Shown: positions 16,163 through 25,519 of the stretch, piece by piece
Numbering within the stretch: the first letter of the stretch is position 1
Layout of the letters: every line of letters begins with the position of its first letter
Origin: an uncultured Roseovarius sp.
GTDB taxonomy: Bacteria > Pseudomonadota > Alphaproteobacteria > Rhodobacterales > Rhodobacteraceae
DNA: 47,925 nucleotides
Assembly: GCA_934501475.1 (NCBI GenBank)
Contig: CAKSUL010000009.1
Span: 1-47,925, forward strand
Direction of reading: 5' to 3'
Notes under the pieces: generated by a model
What the model saw: only the letters and a program-made list of their open reading frames with translations
What the model was told of the DNA's origin: nothing
Database searches by the model: none
Translations under genes and position numbers: made by a program

Positions 16163-18436
16163 TCACAGCTTTTCGCGCAGATATTCCATCACCGAGGGGC
16201 GCACGGATTGCACGCCCTCTGCACGCGCGCGTTCAATCACCGCGCGCAATTCGCCCAGATCGGTGCGGCGCAGGATGGATTTGACCGGCCCGATCGAGGC
16301 CGGGCGCATCGACAGGTTGCGCAGGCCGATGGCGGCAAAGCACGCGGCCTCGATCGGGCGGCCCGCGTCCTCGCCGCAGAAACTGAGCGGCGTGTCCAGC
16401 GCCACGCAACGATCCACGATGCCCTGCAGAAAGGTCAGGAAGCTGACATTCAGCGTGTCATAGCGCTTGCGGACAAGCTCGTTCTCGCGGTCGGCGGCAA
16501 AGAAGAACTGTTTCAGATCGTTGCCGCCAATCGACAGGAAATCGACGTCACGGTAAAACTTGTCCGGCGCAAAGGCCAGGCTGGGCGTCTCGAGCATCGC
16601 CCCCACCTCGATCGTGGCGGGCAGCAGGTGGCCCAGGATGCGCTCGCGCTCAAGCGCCTTGTCCATTTCGGCGCGCGCGGCGTCGAATTCCTCGCGTTGG
16701 GCGACAAACGGGAACATCACCGACAGAGGCCGCCCCGCCGCGCCGCGGATCAGCGCCTGCAATTGCATCCGCAAGACGCCCGGCTTGTCCAGCCCGACGC
16801 GGATTGCGCGCCAGCCAAGGGCGGGGTTCGGTTCGTCCGTGGATTTCATGTAGGGCAGCACCTTGTCCGAGCCGATATCCAGCGTGCGGAACACCACCCG
16901 TTTGCCATGTGCGGCGTCCATCACCCGTGAATAGAGCGCGCTGAGTTCGGCGCGTTTGGGCATCTGGCTGCGCACCAGGAACTGCAATTCGGTGCGAAAC
17001 AGGCCGACCCCGTCGGCACCCGAGCCCACCAGACTGGGCAGGTCGGCCATCAGCCCGGCATTCATGGACAGCGAGATCGTCTCACCCGACAGGGTCTGGG
17101 CGGGCTTGTCGCGGATCGAGACATAGCGTTCCTGCGCCTTGGCCTGCATCGCCATCTTGTCGCGAAACGCGGCGATCACCGTGTCATCGGGGCGCAGATG
17201 GACCGCGCCCTGATCGCCGTCCACCAGGATCGGGTCGCCGTTCAGCGCCTCGGTGGTGATGCGTTCGGCGTGGATCACCAGCGGGATCGCCAGCGCGCGC
17301 GCCACGATCGCCGCGTGACTGCCGACCGAGCCATCCTCAAGCACGATCCCCCGGAGGGAGCGGCCATAATCCAGCAATTCCGCCGGCCCGATATTGCGCG
17401 CGATCAGGATCGGATCGGGGGGCATTTCGGCCCCGGTTTCAGTGCCCTGACCGGTCAGGATGCGCAGCAGGCGGTTGCTGAGGTCGTCGATGTCATGCAG
17501 GCGTTCGCGCAGATAGGCGTCCGTGACCTGCTCCATGCGCGCGCGCGCGGTGGATTGTTCTTTCTCGACGGCGGCTTCGGCGGAAAGGCCGCGGCCGATA
17601 TCCTCTTCCATGCGGCGCAACCAGCCCTTGGAATTGGCGAACATGCGATAGGCCTCGAGCACCTCGAGCTGTTCCTTGTCGCCGCTGCGCGCATTGCTGA
17701 GCATCCGGTCCACGCCGACGCGCAGATCCTCGACCGCGGCGCGCAGGCGTTCGCATTCGCGCACCGGGTCTTCGGCGATCAGGTTGGTTATGACGACGCG
17801 GGGTTCATGCAGCCAGACATGACCGCGCGCGGTGCCTTCCTGTGCGGTGGTGCCCCGGAACAGGACCGGCTGCTGATGGCGCACCGACATTGCGCCACCC
17901 TCGCCGACGAAAGCCCCCAGTTCGGCCATTTCGGCCAGCACCATGGCGACAACCTCGACGGCGTAGATCTCTTCCTCGGAATAGGTGCGCGCATCGCGCG
18001 ATTGCACCACCAGAACGCCCAGTTTTTCGCCCAGCCGGCGGATCGGCACGCCAAGGAAGGACTTGAACGCCTCTTCGCCGGTTTCGGCCATGTAGCGAAA
18101 ACCGCGGGTATTGGGGGCATCATCGGTGTTGATCACCTGACCGGTCTTGGCAACGCGCCCCACCAGACCTTCGCCCATGCGCAGGCGGGTCTTGTGAACG
18201 GCGTCCTCGTTCAGGCCCTCGGTGCCGCACAGCTCGAGCGTGTCCTCATCGCGGAACAGATAGATCGAGCAGACCTCGGTGTGCATTTCCTCGGCGATCA
18301 GCAACGTGATCTGGTCCAGACGGGTCTGCCCGCCCGAATCCTCGGACATCACCGCGCGCAGGCGGGCCAGCATCTGTTTGCTGTCGGTCTTGTACTTGTT
18401 TCTTTCCGGCACGGTCGGCTCAGGCCCCCTGTTCAT
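16163..18436 (-). CDS. ptsP: PTS-Ntr enzyme I (phosphoenolpyruvate--protein phosphotransferase)
   Basis: A 757-residue first enzyme of the nitrogen-related phosphotransferase system. It transfers phosphate from PEP to NPr and onward to EIIA-Ntr, a regulatory chain in the cytosol. The N-terminal GAF domain (about residues 20-180) is the sensor found only in the Ntr version. Then come the EI phospho-histidine domain with active His374 in GSVGSHAAIVAR, and the PEP-binding barrel with FRTELQFL, FRTLDIGSDK, IGGNDLKQF and Cys687 in LSFCGEDAGRP. All domains are intact. It lies 36 bp downstream of lysC, the usual neighbour in alphaproteobacteria. Confidence 0.97.
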   Translation of the reverse strand: MNRGPEPTVPERNKYKTDSKQMLARLRAVMSEDSGGQTRLDQITLLIAEEMHTEVCSIYLFRDEDTLELCGTEGLNEDAVHKTRLRMGEGLVGRVAKTGQVINTDDAPNTRGFRYMAETGEEAFKSFLGVPIRRLGEKLGVLVVQSRDARTYSEEEIYAVEVVAMVLAEMAELGAFVGEGGAMSVRHQQPVLFRGTTAQEGTARGHVWLHEPRVVITNLIAEDPVRECERLRAAVEDLRVGVDRMLSNARSGDKEQLEVLEAYRMFANSKGWLRRMEEDIGRGLSAEAAVEKEQSTARARMEQVTDAYLRERLHDIDDLSNRLLRILTGQGTETGAEMPPDPILIARNIGPAELLDYGRSLRGIVLEDGSVGSHAAIVARALAIPLVIHAERITTEALNGDPILVDGDQGAVHLRPDDTVIAAFRDKMAMQAKAQERYVSIRDKPAQTLSGETISLSMNAGLMADLPSLVGSGADGVGLFRTELQFLVRSQMPKRAELSALYSRVMDAAHGKRVVFRTLDIGSDKVLPYMKSTDEPNPALGWRAIRVGLDKPGVLRMQLQALIRGAAGRPLSVMFPFVAQREEFDAARAEMDKALERERILGHLLPATIEVGAMLETPSLAFAPDKFYRDVDFLSIGGNDLKQFFFAADRENELVRKRYDTLNVSFLTFLQGIVDRCVALDTPLSFCGEDAGRPIEAACFAAIGLRNLSMRPASIGPVKSILRRTDLGELRAVIERARAEGVQSVRPSVMEYLREKL

Positions 18437-18472
18437 GGTTCCTTGCCGGCACCGCCGGTGGCGGAGCGCGGG

Positions 18473-19711
18473 TCAGGCCACCTTGTCCAACTCAAACGCA
18501 TCATGCAGTGCCTGAACGGCGAGTTCCATGTATTTCCTGTCAATCAGTACAGAAATCTTGATTTCCGAGGTCGCGATGACCTTGATGTTGACGCCCTCGT
18601 TGCTGAGCGTCTTGAACATCAGCGCGGCAACGCCGGACTGGCTGCGCATGCCGATACCGACGGCGGATACCTTGGCCACGTTGGTGTCCGCGATCAGGTC
18701 GTGATAGTTGATCTCACTGCGCGCCTTGGCGTCACTCAGCGCCTTCTGGGCGCGCGCCACATGGTCGATCGGGCAGGAAAAGGTGATGTCGGTGCGCCCG
18801 GCCTCGGCGATGTTCTGGATGATCATGTCCACGTTCACCCCCGCCTCGCTGAGGGGGACGAAGATGGCGGCGGCGATGCCGGGGCGGTCCGCGACCGAGA
18901 CAAGGGTCATCTTTGCCTCATCGCGGGAATAGGCGATGCCTGAAACGATGTTTGATTCCATGATTTCCTCCTCGGCGCAGACCAACGTGCCGGCCGTGTC
19001 TGATGGTTCCTCGAAACTGCTGAGCACGCGCAGCTTGACGTTATAGCGCATCGCCAGCTCGACAGAGCGGGTCTGCAGCACCTTGGCCCCCAGCGAGGCC
19101 AGTTCCAGCATTTCCTCATAGGCGATGCGATCCAGCTTGCGGGCCTTGGAGGCGATGCGCGGATCGGTGGTATAGATGCCATCCACATCCGTGTAGATGT
19201 CACAACGCTCTGCGCCAAAGGCGGCGGCAAAGGCGACGGCGGTGGTGTCGCTGCCGCCCCGGCCCAGCGTGGTGATGCGCCCCTCGGAGCTGATGCCCTG
19301 AAATCCGGCGACGACGGCCACGCGCATGCCTGCTTCGAATTTGGCGTTGATGTTCTGGGTCGGGATCTCGACGATGCGGGCGGCGGAATGGGCCGAGCTG
19401 GTTTTCAGCGGCACCTGCCAGCCCTGCCAGCTGCGCGCGGGCACGTCCATTTCCTGCAGGGTCAGCGCCATCAGCCCGGCGGTGACGTTTTCGCCCGAGC
19501 TGACCACGGCGTCATATTCGCGCGCGTCATAGAGCGGTGAGGTTTCATTGACCCAGCCGACCAGTTCATTGGTCTTGCCGGCCATGGCGCTGACGATGAC
19601 GATCACGTCATAGCCTTTGGCCACCTCGACGCCGATGCGTTTGGCAACGCGGCGGATGCGGTCCAGATTGGCGACAGAGGTGCCACCGAATTTCATCACC
19701 AGTAGGGGCAT
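18473..19711 (-). CDS. lysC: Aspartate kinase
   Basis: Phosphorylates aspartate at the head of lysine, methionine, threonine and diaminopimelate synthesis. The 412-residue length is that of the monofunctional enzyme. The kinase domain begins LVMKFGGTSVANLDRIR and includes the GRGGSDTTAVAFAAAFGA block and the YTDVDGIYTTDPR block. Two C-terminal ACT domains, starting near TLVSVADRPGIAAAIF and KVSAVGIGMRSQSGVAA, are the sites of allosteric feedback by lysine or threonine. No internal start producing a separate beta subunit is proven. It is followed by ptsP and probably co-transcribed with it. Confidence 0.97.
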   Translation of the reverse strand: MPLLVMKFGGTSVANLDRIRRVAKRIGVEVAKGYDVIVIVSAMAGKTNELVGWVNETSPLYDAREYDAVVSSGENVTAGLMALTLQEMDVPARSWQGWQVPLKTSSAHSAARIVEIPTQNINAKFEAGMRVAVVAGFQGISSEGRITTLGRGGSDTTAVAFAAAFGAERCDIYTDVDGIYTTDPRIASKARKLDRIAYEEMLELASLGAKVLQTRSVELAMRYNVKLRVLSSFEEPSDTAGTLVCAEEEIMESNIVSGIAYSRDEAKMTLVSVADRPGIAAAIFVPLSEAGVNVDMIIQNIAEAGRTDITFSCPIDHVARAQKALSDAKARSEINYHDLIADTNVAKVSAVGIGMRSQSGVAALMFKTLSNEGVNIKVIATSEIKISVLIDRKYMELAVQALHDAFELDKVA

Positions 19712-19815
19712 AGGGATGTCCTTGAGCGTTCTTACGCTGCGCGGTTTAGGGCCAAGTGACGCCTAGAGCAAGAGGCGCGCGACAAGACATCTGGGGCAGA
19801 GCGCAGTGTTGCGCC

Positions 19816-20463
19816 TCAAAAGTCGAGCCTCTGACCGCTCCAGTCCTCGAATATGCCGCTGGAGGCAAGGGAGAGCGCCTCGAACCGGGCCGTGAGGCCG
19901 CGCACCGAGTCCTCGACACTGATGGCGCCGCTTTCGCCACCCATGTCGGTGCGCACCCAGCCGGGATGATAGATGCCCACGGCGATGCCGCGCGCCTCAA
20001 GGTCGGTCGCCAGGTTGCGCCCCAGGTTGAGCACCGCCGCCTTGGATGCGCGATAGATGTATTTGCCGCCCGTGGCATGGGTGTCACTGCCCATGATGCT
20101 GGAAATGATGGCGATTTTCGGGGTCTTGGCACGCTCAAGCGCCGGCAGCAGATTCTGCACGGTCAGGAACACGCCGGTGACATTGGTGGCGAATGTGCGC
20201 GCCCACAGATCGGGGCCATAGCCGGTTTGCAGATCCTGCACCTTGTCGGGATAGATCGCCGCGTTGCAGATCAGCAGATCGACAGGCCGGTCGCCCAGCC
20301 CGCGGGCAAAGGCGGCGTGCTGATCGGGGTCGGTGACGTCAAGCTGCACCAGATCCGCGCCGGGATTGCGCGCGGTGGCGCTGACCTCATGTCCGCTGGC
20401 GGCGTAGGCCTGCGCGAGGCCCTGCCCGATGCCGCGGCTGGCCCCGGTGATGACGACATGCAT
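19816..20463 (-). CDS. SDR-family NAD(P)-dependent oxidoreductase
   Basis: A 215-residue short-chain dehydrogenase/reductase. The nucleotide-binding motif TGASRGIG is at residues 6-13, the CNAA segment at 66-69, and the catalytic set is Ser121/122, Tyr137 and Lys141 in YIYRASKAA. After the dinucleotide fold, HPGWVRTDMGG is the family block following the active site. Slightly short for the family, but no core element is missing. Substrate unknown; such small SDRs resemble the C-factor (CsgA-like) group. It lies 20 bp after the DUF1178 gene on the same strand, so the two may form an operon. Confidence 0.93.
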   Translation of the reverse strand: MHVVITGASRGIGQGLAQAYAASGHEVSATARNPGADLVQLDVTDPDQHAAFARGLGDRPVDLLICNAAIYPDKVQDLQTGYGPDLWARTFATNVTGVFLTVQNLLPALERAKTPKIAIISSIMGSDTHATGGKYIYRASKAAVLNLGRNLATDLEARGIAVGIYHPGWVRTDMGGESGAISVEDSVRGLTARFEALSLASSGIFEDWSGQRLDF

Positions 20464-20483
20464 TGCGCTTGCTCCTTGTGTGA

Positions 20484-20933
20484 TCAGTTGTTCTTGCGAC
20501 CGATGTGAAAGGGCAGCGGCAGGACCGGGATGCCGTCCTCGATCAGCTTTCTGGCCTCGTCGGCGCGGGCCTCGCCATAGATGGGGCGTTCGGGGCTGAG
20601 GCCGTCATGCATGTCGCGGGCCACGCGGGCAAAATTGCCGCCGACATAGTCGGAATTCTCTTCGATCTGCTTTTTCAGCGCCCTGAGCGCCTGTTCGGCA
20701 GGTGAGGCGGGGCCGCTGAGCGCGCGCGCCTCTGACGCTTCGGGGGGCCGTTCGGTGGGGCGGGTGCGCGCGGTGGCGACATTTGGCGCCATCACCGCCT
20801 TTTCGACCGATGTGGTGCCGCAGACCGCACAGGTGACCATGCCCGCCCCCTTGAGCGTGTCAAAGGCATCCGCCGACTGGAACCAACTGTCAAAGCGGTG
20901 ATCCTTGGCGCATCTGAGTGTGAACTTGATCAT
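20484..20933 (-). CDS. DUF1178 family protein
   Basis: A 149-residue protein with the DUF1178 opening MIKFTLRCAKDHRFDSWFQSADAF and a zinc-ribbon-like pair VTCAVCG at about residues 34-38; with Cys8 this may bind a metal. The end RKLIEDGIPVLPLPF is the conserved C-terminal block of the family. The function is not established. It is a conserved alphaproteobacterial gene often found in clusters with NUDIX hydrolase genes, as here (46 bp away). Middle section (AVMAPNVATARTRPTERPPE) is low-complexity and probably a flexible linker. Confidence 0.92.
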   Translation of the reverse strand: MIKFTLRCAKDHRFDSWFQSADAFDTLKGAGMVTCAVCGTTSVEKAVMAPNVATARTRPTERPPEASEARALSGPASPAEQALRALKKQIEENSDYVGGNFARVARDMHDGLSPERPIYGEARADEARKLIEDGIPVLPLPFHIGRKNN

Positions 20934-20978
20934 GTCTGCCTGTATAAGTATGGCCGCGCGCGGCCGTGTTCAATGATT

Positions 20979-21461
20979 TCATGCCATATCGGCCAGCAGG
21001 CGGGGGTGAAAATGACGGATGATCTCGGCCAGTTCGGGTTCCGCGACGAGGGCGGCGGCTTTCTTCGGGCGCAGCCATTTGCGCTTGCGCTGGCCCGCTT
21101 CGGGATAGTCACGGGCCAGGGATTTCACCTTGACCGGAAAGACCATCGCCACGCAGGGCACGCCCTTTTCCGGGCCGATCGCCTTGTGATAGGAATAGAG
21201 CCCCAAAACCTGCTCATAGACCTTGCCGCGCACGCCGGCCTCTTCCCAGGCCTCGGTGAGGGCGGATTGCGAGGGGGTGCAGCCATCCACCGGCCAGCCC
21301 TTGGGAATGATCCAGCGTTTGCTGCGCCGGCTGGTGATCAGCAGGATCTCGGGCTTGTCGGCAGTGATGCGAAAGCACAGCGCGGCGAATTGCGTGCGCA
21401 GATCGCTTTTGCGGGCGGACATCAGGGAAATCGGGGCCTGTTTCATCTCTACCGGGGTCAT
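20979..21461 (-). CDS. NUDIX hydrolase
   Basis: About 160 residues. The Nudix box is present as GWPVDGCTPSQSALTEAWEEAGV, fitting G-x5-E-like...REUxEExGU with a Ser/Gln replacing some positions of the ideal motif but keeping EAWEEAGV. Family enzymes hydrolyse nucleoside diphosphates linked to another group; this short form resembles diphosphoinositol polyphosphate phosphohydrolase-like (DIPP) NUDIX proteins, but the substrate is not clear. The frame opens at 21584; ATG 21461 is chosen because AGGG lies 5 bases upstream and the residues before it look non-coding. It precedes the DUF1178 gene. Confidence 0.85.
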   Translation of the reverse strand: MTPVEMKQAPISLMSARKSDLRTQFAALCFRITADKPEILLITSRRSKRWIIPKGWPVDGCTPSQSALTEAWEEAGVRGKVYEQVLGLYSYHKAIGPEKGVPCVAMVFPVKVKSLARDYPEAGQRKRKWLRPKKAAALVAEPELAEIIRHFHPRLLADMA

Positions 21462-21718
21462 CTGCCCTATCTGGCCATGGGGCCGTTGCATCACGCAGGG
21501 TTGAGTATAGGGGCAAGGTTGCAAGCAGACCAGTTTCAATCGACATTGCGCCAGCGGGGGTGGCGCAAAAAGCGCGCTTGCCACGGGCGGGGTTCGCGGC
21601 TAGGCAGGGTGCGACCTTTGGAACAGGATAGGCTGAATGGCGCGATTTTCCCTATATTTCGCCAAGGTTCTTGCGGTTTCATCACCCGTCAAGGCGGTGT
21701 CGTTCCGGGCTGTGATCC

Positions 21719-22411
21719 ATGAATTTACGCCCTGAGGAATGGGCGGCGCTGGCGCTGTCGCTCAAGGTTTCGATGGTCGCGGTGGCGTTCACCCTGCCGG
21801 TGGCGATTGCGGTGGCATGGCTGCTGGCGCGGCGGGAATTTCCGGGTAAGTCGGTGCTGAGCGCGCTGGTCCATCTGCCGCTGGTCATGCCGCCGGTGGT
21901 GACCGGCTATCTGCTGTTGCTGACCTTCGGGCGCAACGGGGCCATCGGCGGGTTTCTCGCCGACCATCTGGGCATTGTGCTGGCGTTTCGCTGGACCGGG
22001 GCGGCGCTGGCGGCGGGGGTGATGGGATTTCCGCTGATGGTGCGCGCGATCCGCCTGTCGATCGAGGCGGTGGACCCCAAGCTGGAAGAGGCCGCAGCGA
22101 CATTGGGCGCGGCGCGCATGGCCGGGTTTTTCCGGGTGACGCTGCCGCTGATCACGCCGGGAATCCTGGCCGGCGTGGTGCTGGGATTTGCCAAGGCGAT
22201 GGGTGAATTCGGCGCGACGATCACCTTTGTCGCCAACATCCCCGGACAGACGCAGACCTTGCCATCGGCGATCTATGCCTTCCTTCAGGTGCCCGGCGGC
22301 GAGGCGGGCGCGCTGCGTCTGGTGGTGCTGGCGCTGATCGTGGCACTGGGCGCGGTGCTGGTGTCCGAATGGCTGGCGCGGCGGGTGGCGGCACGGATCG
22401 GCGCGCCATGA
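21719..22411 (+). CDS. modB: Molybdate ABC transporter permease
   Basis: A 230-residue inner-membrane permease of the molybdate uptake system. It has five or so hydrophobic segments and the cytoplasmic EAA loop (KLEEAAATLGAARMAGFFRVTLPLI) that contacts the ATPase. The blocks LPLVMPPVVTGYLLLLTFGRNG and KAMGEFGATITFVANIPGQTQTLPSAIY are the family markers that distinguish ModB from other anion permeases. The stop overlaps the modC start by 4 nt (ATGA). No modA, the periplasmic binding protein, is upstream or anywhere in the window. A roughly 257-bp region separates it from the divergent NUDIX gene. Confidence 0.95.
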   Translation: MNLRPEEWAALALSLKVSMVAVAFTLPVAIAVAWLLARREFPGKSVLSALVHLPLVMPPVVTGYLLLLTFGRNGAIGGFLADHLGIVLAFRWTGAALAAGVMGFPLMVRAIRLSIEAVDPKLEEAAATLGAARMAGFFRVTLPLITPGILAGVVLGFAKAMGEFGATITFVANIPGQTQTLPSAIYAFLQVPGGEAGALRLVVLALIVALGAVLVSEWLARRVAARIGAP

Positions 22412-23502
22412 CCGTTTCCATTCAGGCGACCCATTCCTTTGAGAAATTCACCATCGACGCGGGCTTTGAGGCCGGGCCGGGCGTGACGGCGTTGTTCGGC
22501 CATTCGGGATCGGGGAAAACCACGCTGACCAACGTGTTGACCGGCCTTTTCAGGCCAACGCAGGGGCATGTCAGCCTGAATGGCGCGGTCCTGTTCGATT
22601 CCCGCGCGGGGCGGTTCGTGCCGCCACACAAGCGCCGCGTCGGGGTGGTGTTTCAGGATGGGCGGCTGTTTCCGCATCTCAGCGTTGCGGGCAATCTGGA
22701 TTTCGGCGCGCGCTATGCGCCGCCCGGGGCCGCGCGTCCCGACCGCGATCACATCATCGAGATGCTGGGCTTGCGCGCGTTTCTGACCCGCCGTCCCGCC
22801 GGTCTGTCAGGGGGCGAAAAGCAGCGCGTCGCGCTGGCGCGGGCATTGTTGTCCTGTCCGCAGATCCTGGTGATGGATGAACCGCTGGCCGCGCTGGATG
22901 AGCCGCGCAAGGATGAGGTGTTGCCCTATCTCGAGCGGCTGCGCGACAGCGATGGCATCCCGATCATCTATGTCAGCCATTCGGTCGGCGAAATCGCCCG
23001 CCTGGCGGACCGGATGGTGGTGCTGCGTGCGGGCAAGGTGGCCTGCGCGGGGGCGGTGGCCGATGTGCTGAGCGATCCGGAAATGGTGCCGTTTGTCGGT
23101 GTGCGCGAGGCGGGATCGGTGCTGTCGGCGCGGATCCTGCGCCATGGCGAGGACGGGCTGAGCGAATTGGCCATCGACGGGGGGGCATTGGTCATTCCAG
23201 GGGTGACGGGCACCGTCGGATCGACCCTGCGCATCCGGGTGCTGGCGCAGGATATTATCGTGTCACTTGAACGGCCTGTCGGGCTATCCTCACGCAATGT
23301 GCTGCCTGTGGTGGTCGAGGGTTTGCGCAAGGGCGACGGCCCCGGCGTGGCGCTGTCGCTGCGCAGCGGGCGCGACCGGTTGCTGGCGCGGATCACCGCG
23401 CGCGCCGCCGAAGAACTGGGCCTGCGCCCCGGTCTTGCCTGCTATGCCATCCTCAAGGCGACGGCGGTGCCGCGCGGGCATATCGGCACCGGGGCTGAGT
23501 AA
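22408..23502 (+). CDS. modC: Molybdate ABC transporter ATP-binding protein
   Basis: The ATPase that powers molybdate import, 364 residues from the ATG overlapping the modB stop. Walker A is GHSGSGKTT (residues 31-39), the signature LSGGEKQR at 133-140 and Walker B ILVMDEP at 153-159. The C-terminal TOBE/mop domain (RNVLPVVVEGLRKGDG...LRPGLACYAILKA) is the regulatory domain that binds molybdate in ModC. The first frame opening at 22369 lies inside modB and is not used. Length is typical and no residue is missing. Confidence 0.95.
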   Translation: MTVSIQATHSFEKFTIDAGFEAGPGVTALFGHSGSGKTTLTNVLTGLFRPTQGHVSLNGAVLFDSRAGRFVPPHKRRVGVVFQDGRLFPHLSVAGNLDFGARYAPPGAARPDRDHIIEMLGLRAFLTRRPAGLSGGEKQRVALARALLSCPQILVMDEPLAALDEPRKDEVLPYLERLRDSDGIPIIYVSHSVGEIARLADRMVVLRAGKVACAGAVADVLSDPEMVPFVGVREAGSVLSARILRHGEDGLSELAIDGGALVIPGVTGTVGSTLRIRVLAQDIIVSLERPVGLSSRNVLPVVVEGLRKGDGPGVALSLRSGRDRLLARITARAAEELGLRPGLACYAILKATAVPRGHIGTGAE

Positions 23503-23582
23503 GCCGCGCTATCACTTATCATGCCTTGATTGCACTCATCGCCTTATAAATTCGCTGATTCGAGCACTATTCGAACATTTTG

Positions 23583-24554
23583 TCATTCGGCGAAATGACA
23601 GGCCGCCATTGAGCCGCTGGCACCGATCGGGCGCAATCTGGGGCGGTCGCTTCGGCAGATGTCCTCGGCCATCGGGCAGCGCGGCGCAAAGGGGCAGCCG
23701 GGCGGCGGGTTGACCGGATCGGGCAGTTCGCCGGGCTGGCGCGGCTTGTCGAAAGAGCCGCCTTCCAGTTTCGGGATCGCCTCAAGCAACAGCTGCGTAT
23801 AGGGGTGTTTGGGGGTCTCGAAGATGGTTTCGGCCTGGGCCAGTTCCATCACCTGTCCCAGATACATCACCGCGACGCGGGTGCCGAAATGTTTTACCAC
23901 CGACAGGTCGTGGGTGATGAACAGATAGGTCAGCCCGCGCTCGGCCTGCAATTCGGTCAGCAGGTTGAGGATCTGCGCCTGAATCGACACATCCAGCGCC
24001 GAGATCGGTTCATCCGCGACGATGAAGGCGGGATTGGTCACGAGGGCGCGCGCAATGGCGATGCGCTGGCGCTGCCCGCCCGAAAACTCATGCGGGAGGC
24101 GGCGTTGCCAACTGGGGTCGCAGCCGGTGGCGGCCAGCACGTCCTCGACCTGCGCGCGCACTTCGGCGGCGGTTTTTTCGGGAATCAAGTGGCGGATCGG
24201 TTCTGCCAGCGTTTCAAACACGTTGCGGCGCGGATTGAGCGAGGCATAGGGGTTCTGAAACACCATCTGCATGTCGCGCCGGATCGGTTTGCGGGTGGCT
24301 TCGTCCATCTGGTCGATGCGCTCACCGCGAAAGAAAATCTCACCCCCGGTGGGGGTTTGCAGGCCGATGATGGCGCGCCCCAGCGTGGTCTTGCCGCAGC
24401 CGGATTCACCGACCACGCAAAAGGATTCGCCGGCTTCGATGGCGATATCGACACCCGACAGCGCATGCAGCACCGGCTTTTGCCGGCTGAGGAAATGGGT
24501 GGGCAGCGAAAAGCGGACATGCAGGTTCTTCGTCTGGACGATGGGCTGGCTCAT
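23583..24554 (-). CDS. dppF: Dipeptide/oligopeptide ABC transporter ATP-binding protein (DppF-type)
   Basis: A 323-residue ATPase with Walker A GESGCGKTT, signature FSGGQRQRIAIARAL and Walker B FIVADEPISALD. The C-terminal oligopeptide-type domain carries the cysteine-rich LPDPVNPPPGCPFAPRCP block, which in this family can bind an iron-sulfur cluster. It is the last gene of the dppA-dppB-dppC-dppD-dppF operon and its start overlaps the dppD stop (ATGA). Substrate of the system is not clear from sequence. The stop lies 80 bp from modC, which is convergent; the interval contains a small TTCGA/TCGAA inverted repeat. Confidence 0.93.
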   Translation of the reverse strand: MSQPIVQTKNLHVRFSLPTHFLSRQKPVLHALSGVDIAIEAGESFCVVGESGCGKTTLGRAIIGLQTPTGGEIFFRGERIDQMDEATRKPIRRDMQMVFQNPYASLNPRRNVFETLAEPIRHLIPEKTAAEVRAQVEDVLAATGCDPSWQRRLPHEFSGGQRQRIAIARALVTNPAFIVADEPISALDVSIQAQILNLLTELQAERGLTYLFITHDLSVVKHFGTRVAVMYLGQVMELAQAETIFETPKHPYTQLLLEAIPKLEGGSFDKPRQPGELPDPVNPPPGCPFAPRCPMAEDICRSDRPRLRPIGASGSMAACHFAE

Positions 24555-25519
24555 GAGGCGGTCTCCGCGTGTTTGAGCGGATGGAAACAGGCGACACCGT
24601 CCTCAAGCGGCGGCACCGAGGCGCGGCACTGATCGGTCGCGCGTTCACAGCGCGGGTGATAGGCGCAGCCCGTCGGCAGGGCGGTGATCGGGGGCATGGA
24701 GCCGGGGATCTGATAGAGCCGCGTGCCGCGCCCGGCATGTTGCGGCAGCGCCTTGAGCAGGCCGCTGGCATAGGGGTGCGAGGGGCTGTCGATGATCTGG
24801 CGGGTGGGGCCGGTTTCAACGCATTTGCCGGCATACATGATCATCAGCCGCTCGGTCACTTCGGCGACCACGCCCAGATCATGGGTGATCAGGATCAGCG
24901 CCACGTCGTTTTCGCGGCACAGCGTGAGGATCAGGGACATGATCTCGGCCTGGATGGTGACGTCGAGCGCGGTCGTCGGCTCGTCCGCGATGATGATCTC
25001 GGGGTCGGTCAGCAGCGCGATGGCGATGACCACGCGCTGACGCAATCCCCCCGAGAGTTCATGCGGATAGGCTTTCATCCGGCTTTCGGCCGAGGGGATG
25101 GCGACCAGTTTCAGTTTCTCGACGCAGAGCGCATGGGCCGCACGGCGCGAAATGCGGCGATGGGCCTGCAAGGTCTCGATCATCTGGGTGCCGATGGAGA
25201 GCACCGGGTTCAGCGTGACCATCGGGTCCTGAAAGATCATCGAGATCTGCCCGCCCCGGATGCGGCGGATCTCGCGCTCGGGCAGAGTCAGCAGGTTCTG
25301 GCCCTTGAAGGTGATCGTGCCGTTGCTGACACGCCCCGGTTCGGCGATCAGGTTCAGGATGGCAAAGGCCAGCATGGATTTGCCGGCACCGGATTCACCC
25401 ACGACGCCCAGACGTTCGCCCTTTTCCAGGGTCAGGCTGACGCCGCGCAGGGCCTCGACCTCATCGGTCTTGCCGCGCGGAAAGGCGACATGCAGATCGC
25501 TCACCTCAAGCATCGCCAT
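24551..25519 (-). CDS. dppD: Dipeptide/oligopeptide ABC transporter ATP-binding protein (DppD-type)
   Basis: The second ATPase of the importer, 322 residues. Walker A is GESGAGKSM, the signature LSGGLRQRVVIAIAL and Walker B IIIADEPTTALD. The peptide-type C-terminal extension PTGCAYHPRCERATDQC is present. The two ATPases pair as a heterodimer beneath the DppB-DppC permease. It overlaps the dppC gene by a single base (TGATG arrangement at 25519) and the dppF start by 4 nt, so all five genes probably form one transcript. Confidence 0.93.
   Translation of the reverse strand: MAMLEVSDLHVAFPRGKTDEVEALRGVSLTLEKGERLGVVGESGAGKSMLAFAILNLIAEPGRVSNGTITFKGQNLLTLPEREIRRIRGGQISMIFQDPMVTLNPVLSIGTQMIETLQAHRRISRRAAHALCVEKLKLVAIPSAESRMKAYPHELSGGLRQRVVIAIALLTDPEIIIADEPTTALDVTIQAEIMSLILTLCRENDVALILITHDLGVVAEVTERLMIMYAGKCVETGPTRQIIDSPSHPYASGLLKALPQHAGRGTRLYQIPGSMPPITALPTGCAYHPRCERATDQCRASVPPLEDGVACFHPLKHAETAS

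Noticed and set aside
17198..18943. Plus-strand frame of 581 residues opposite ptsP and lysC
   Set aside because: Spans two real genes on the other strand and has no recognisable domain.
21585..21718. Molybdenum-responsive operator (Mo-box) before modB
   Set aside because: CCCTATATTTCGCC is suggestive but too weak to call.
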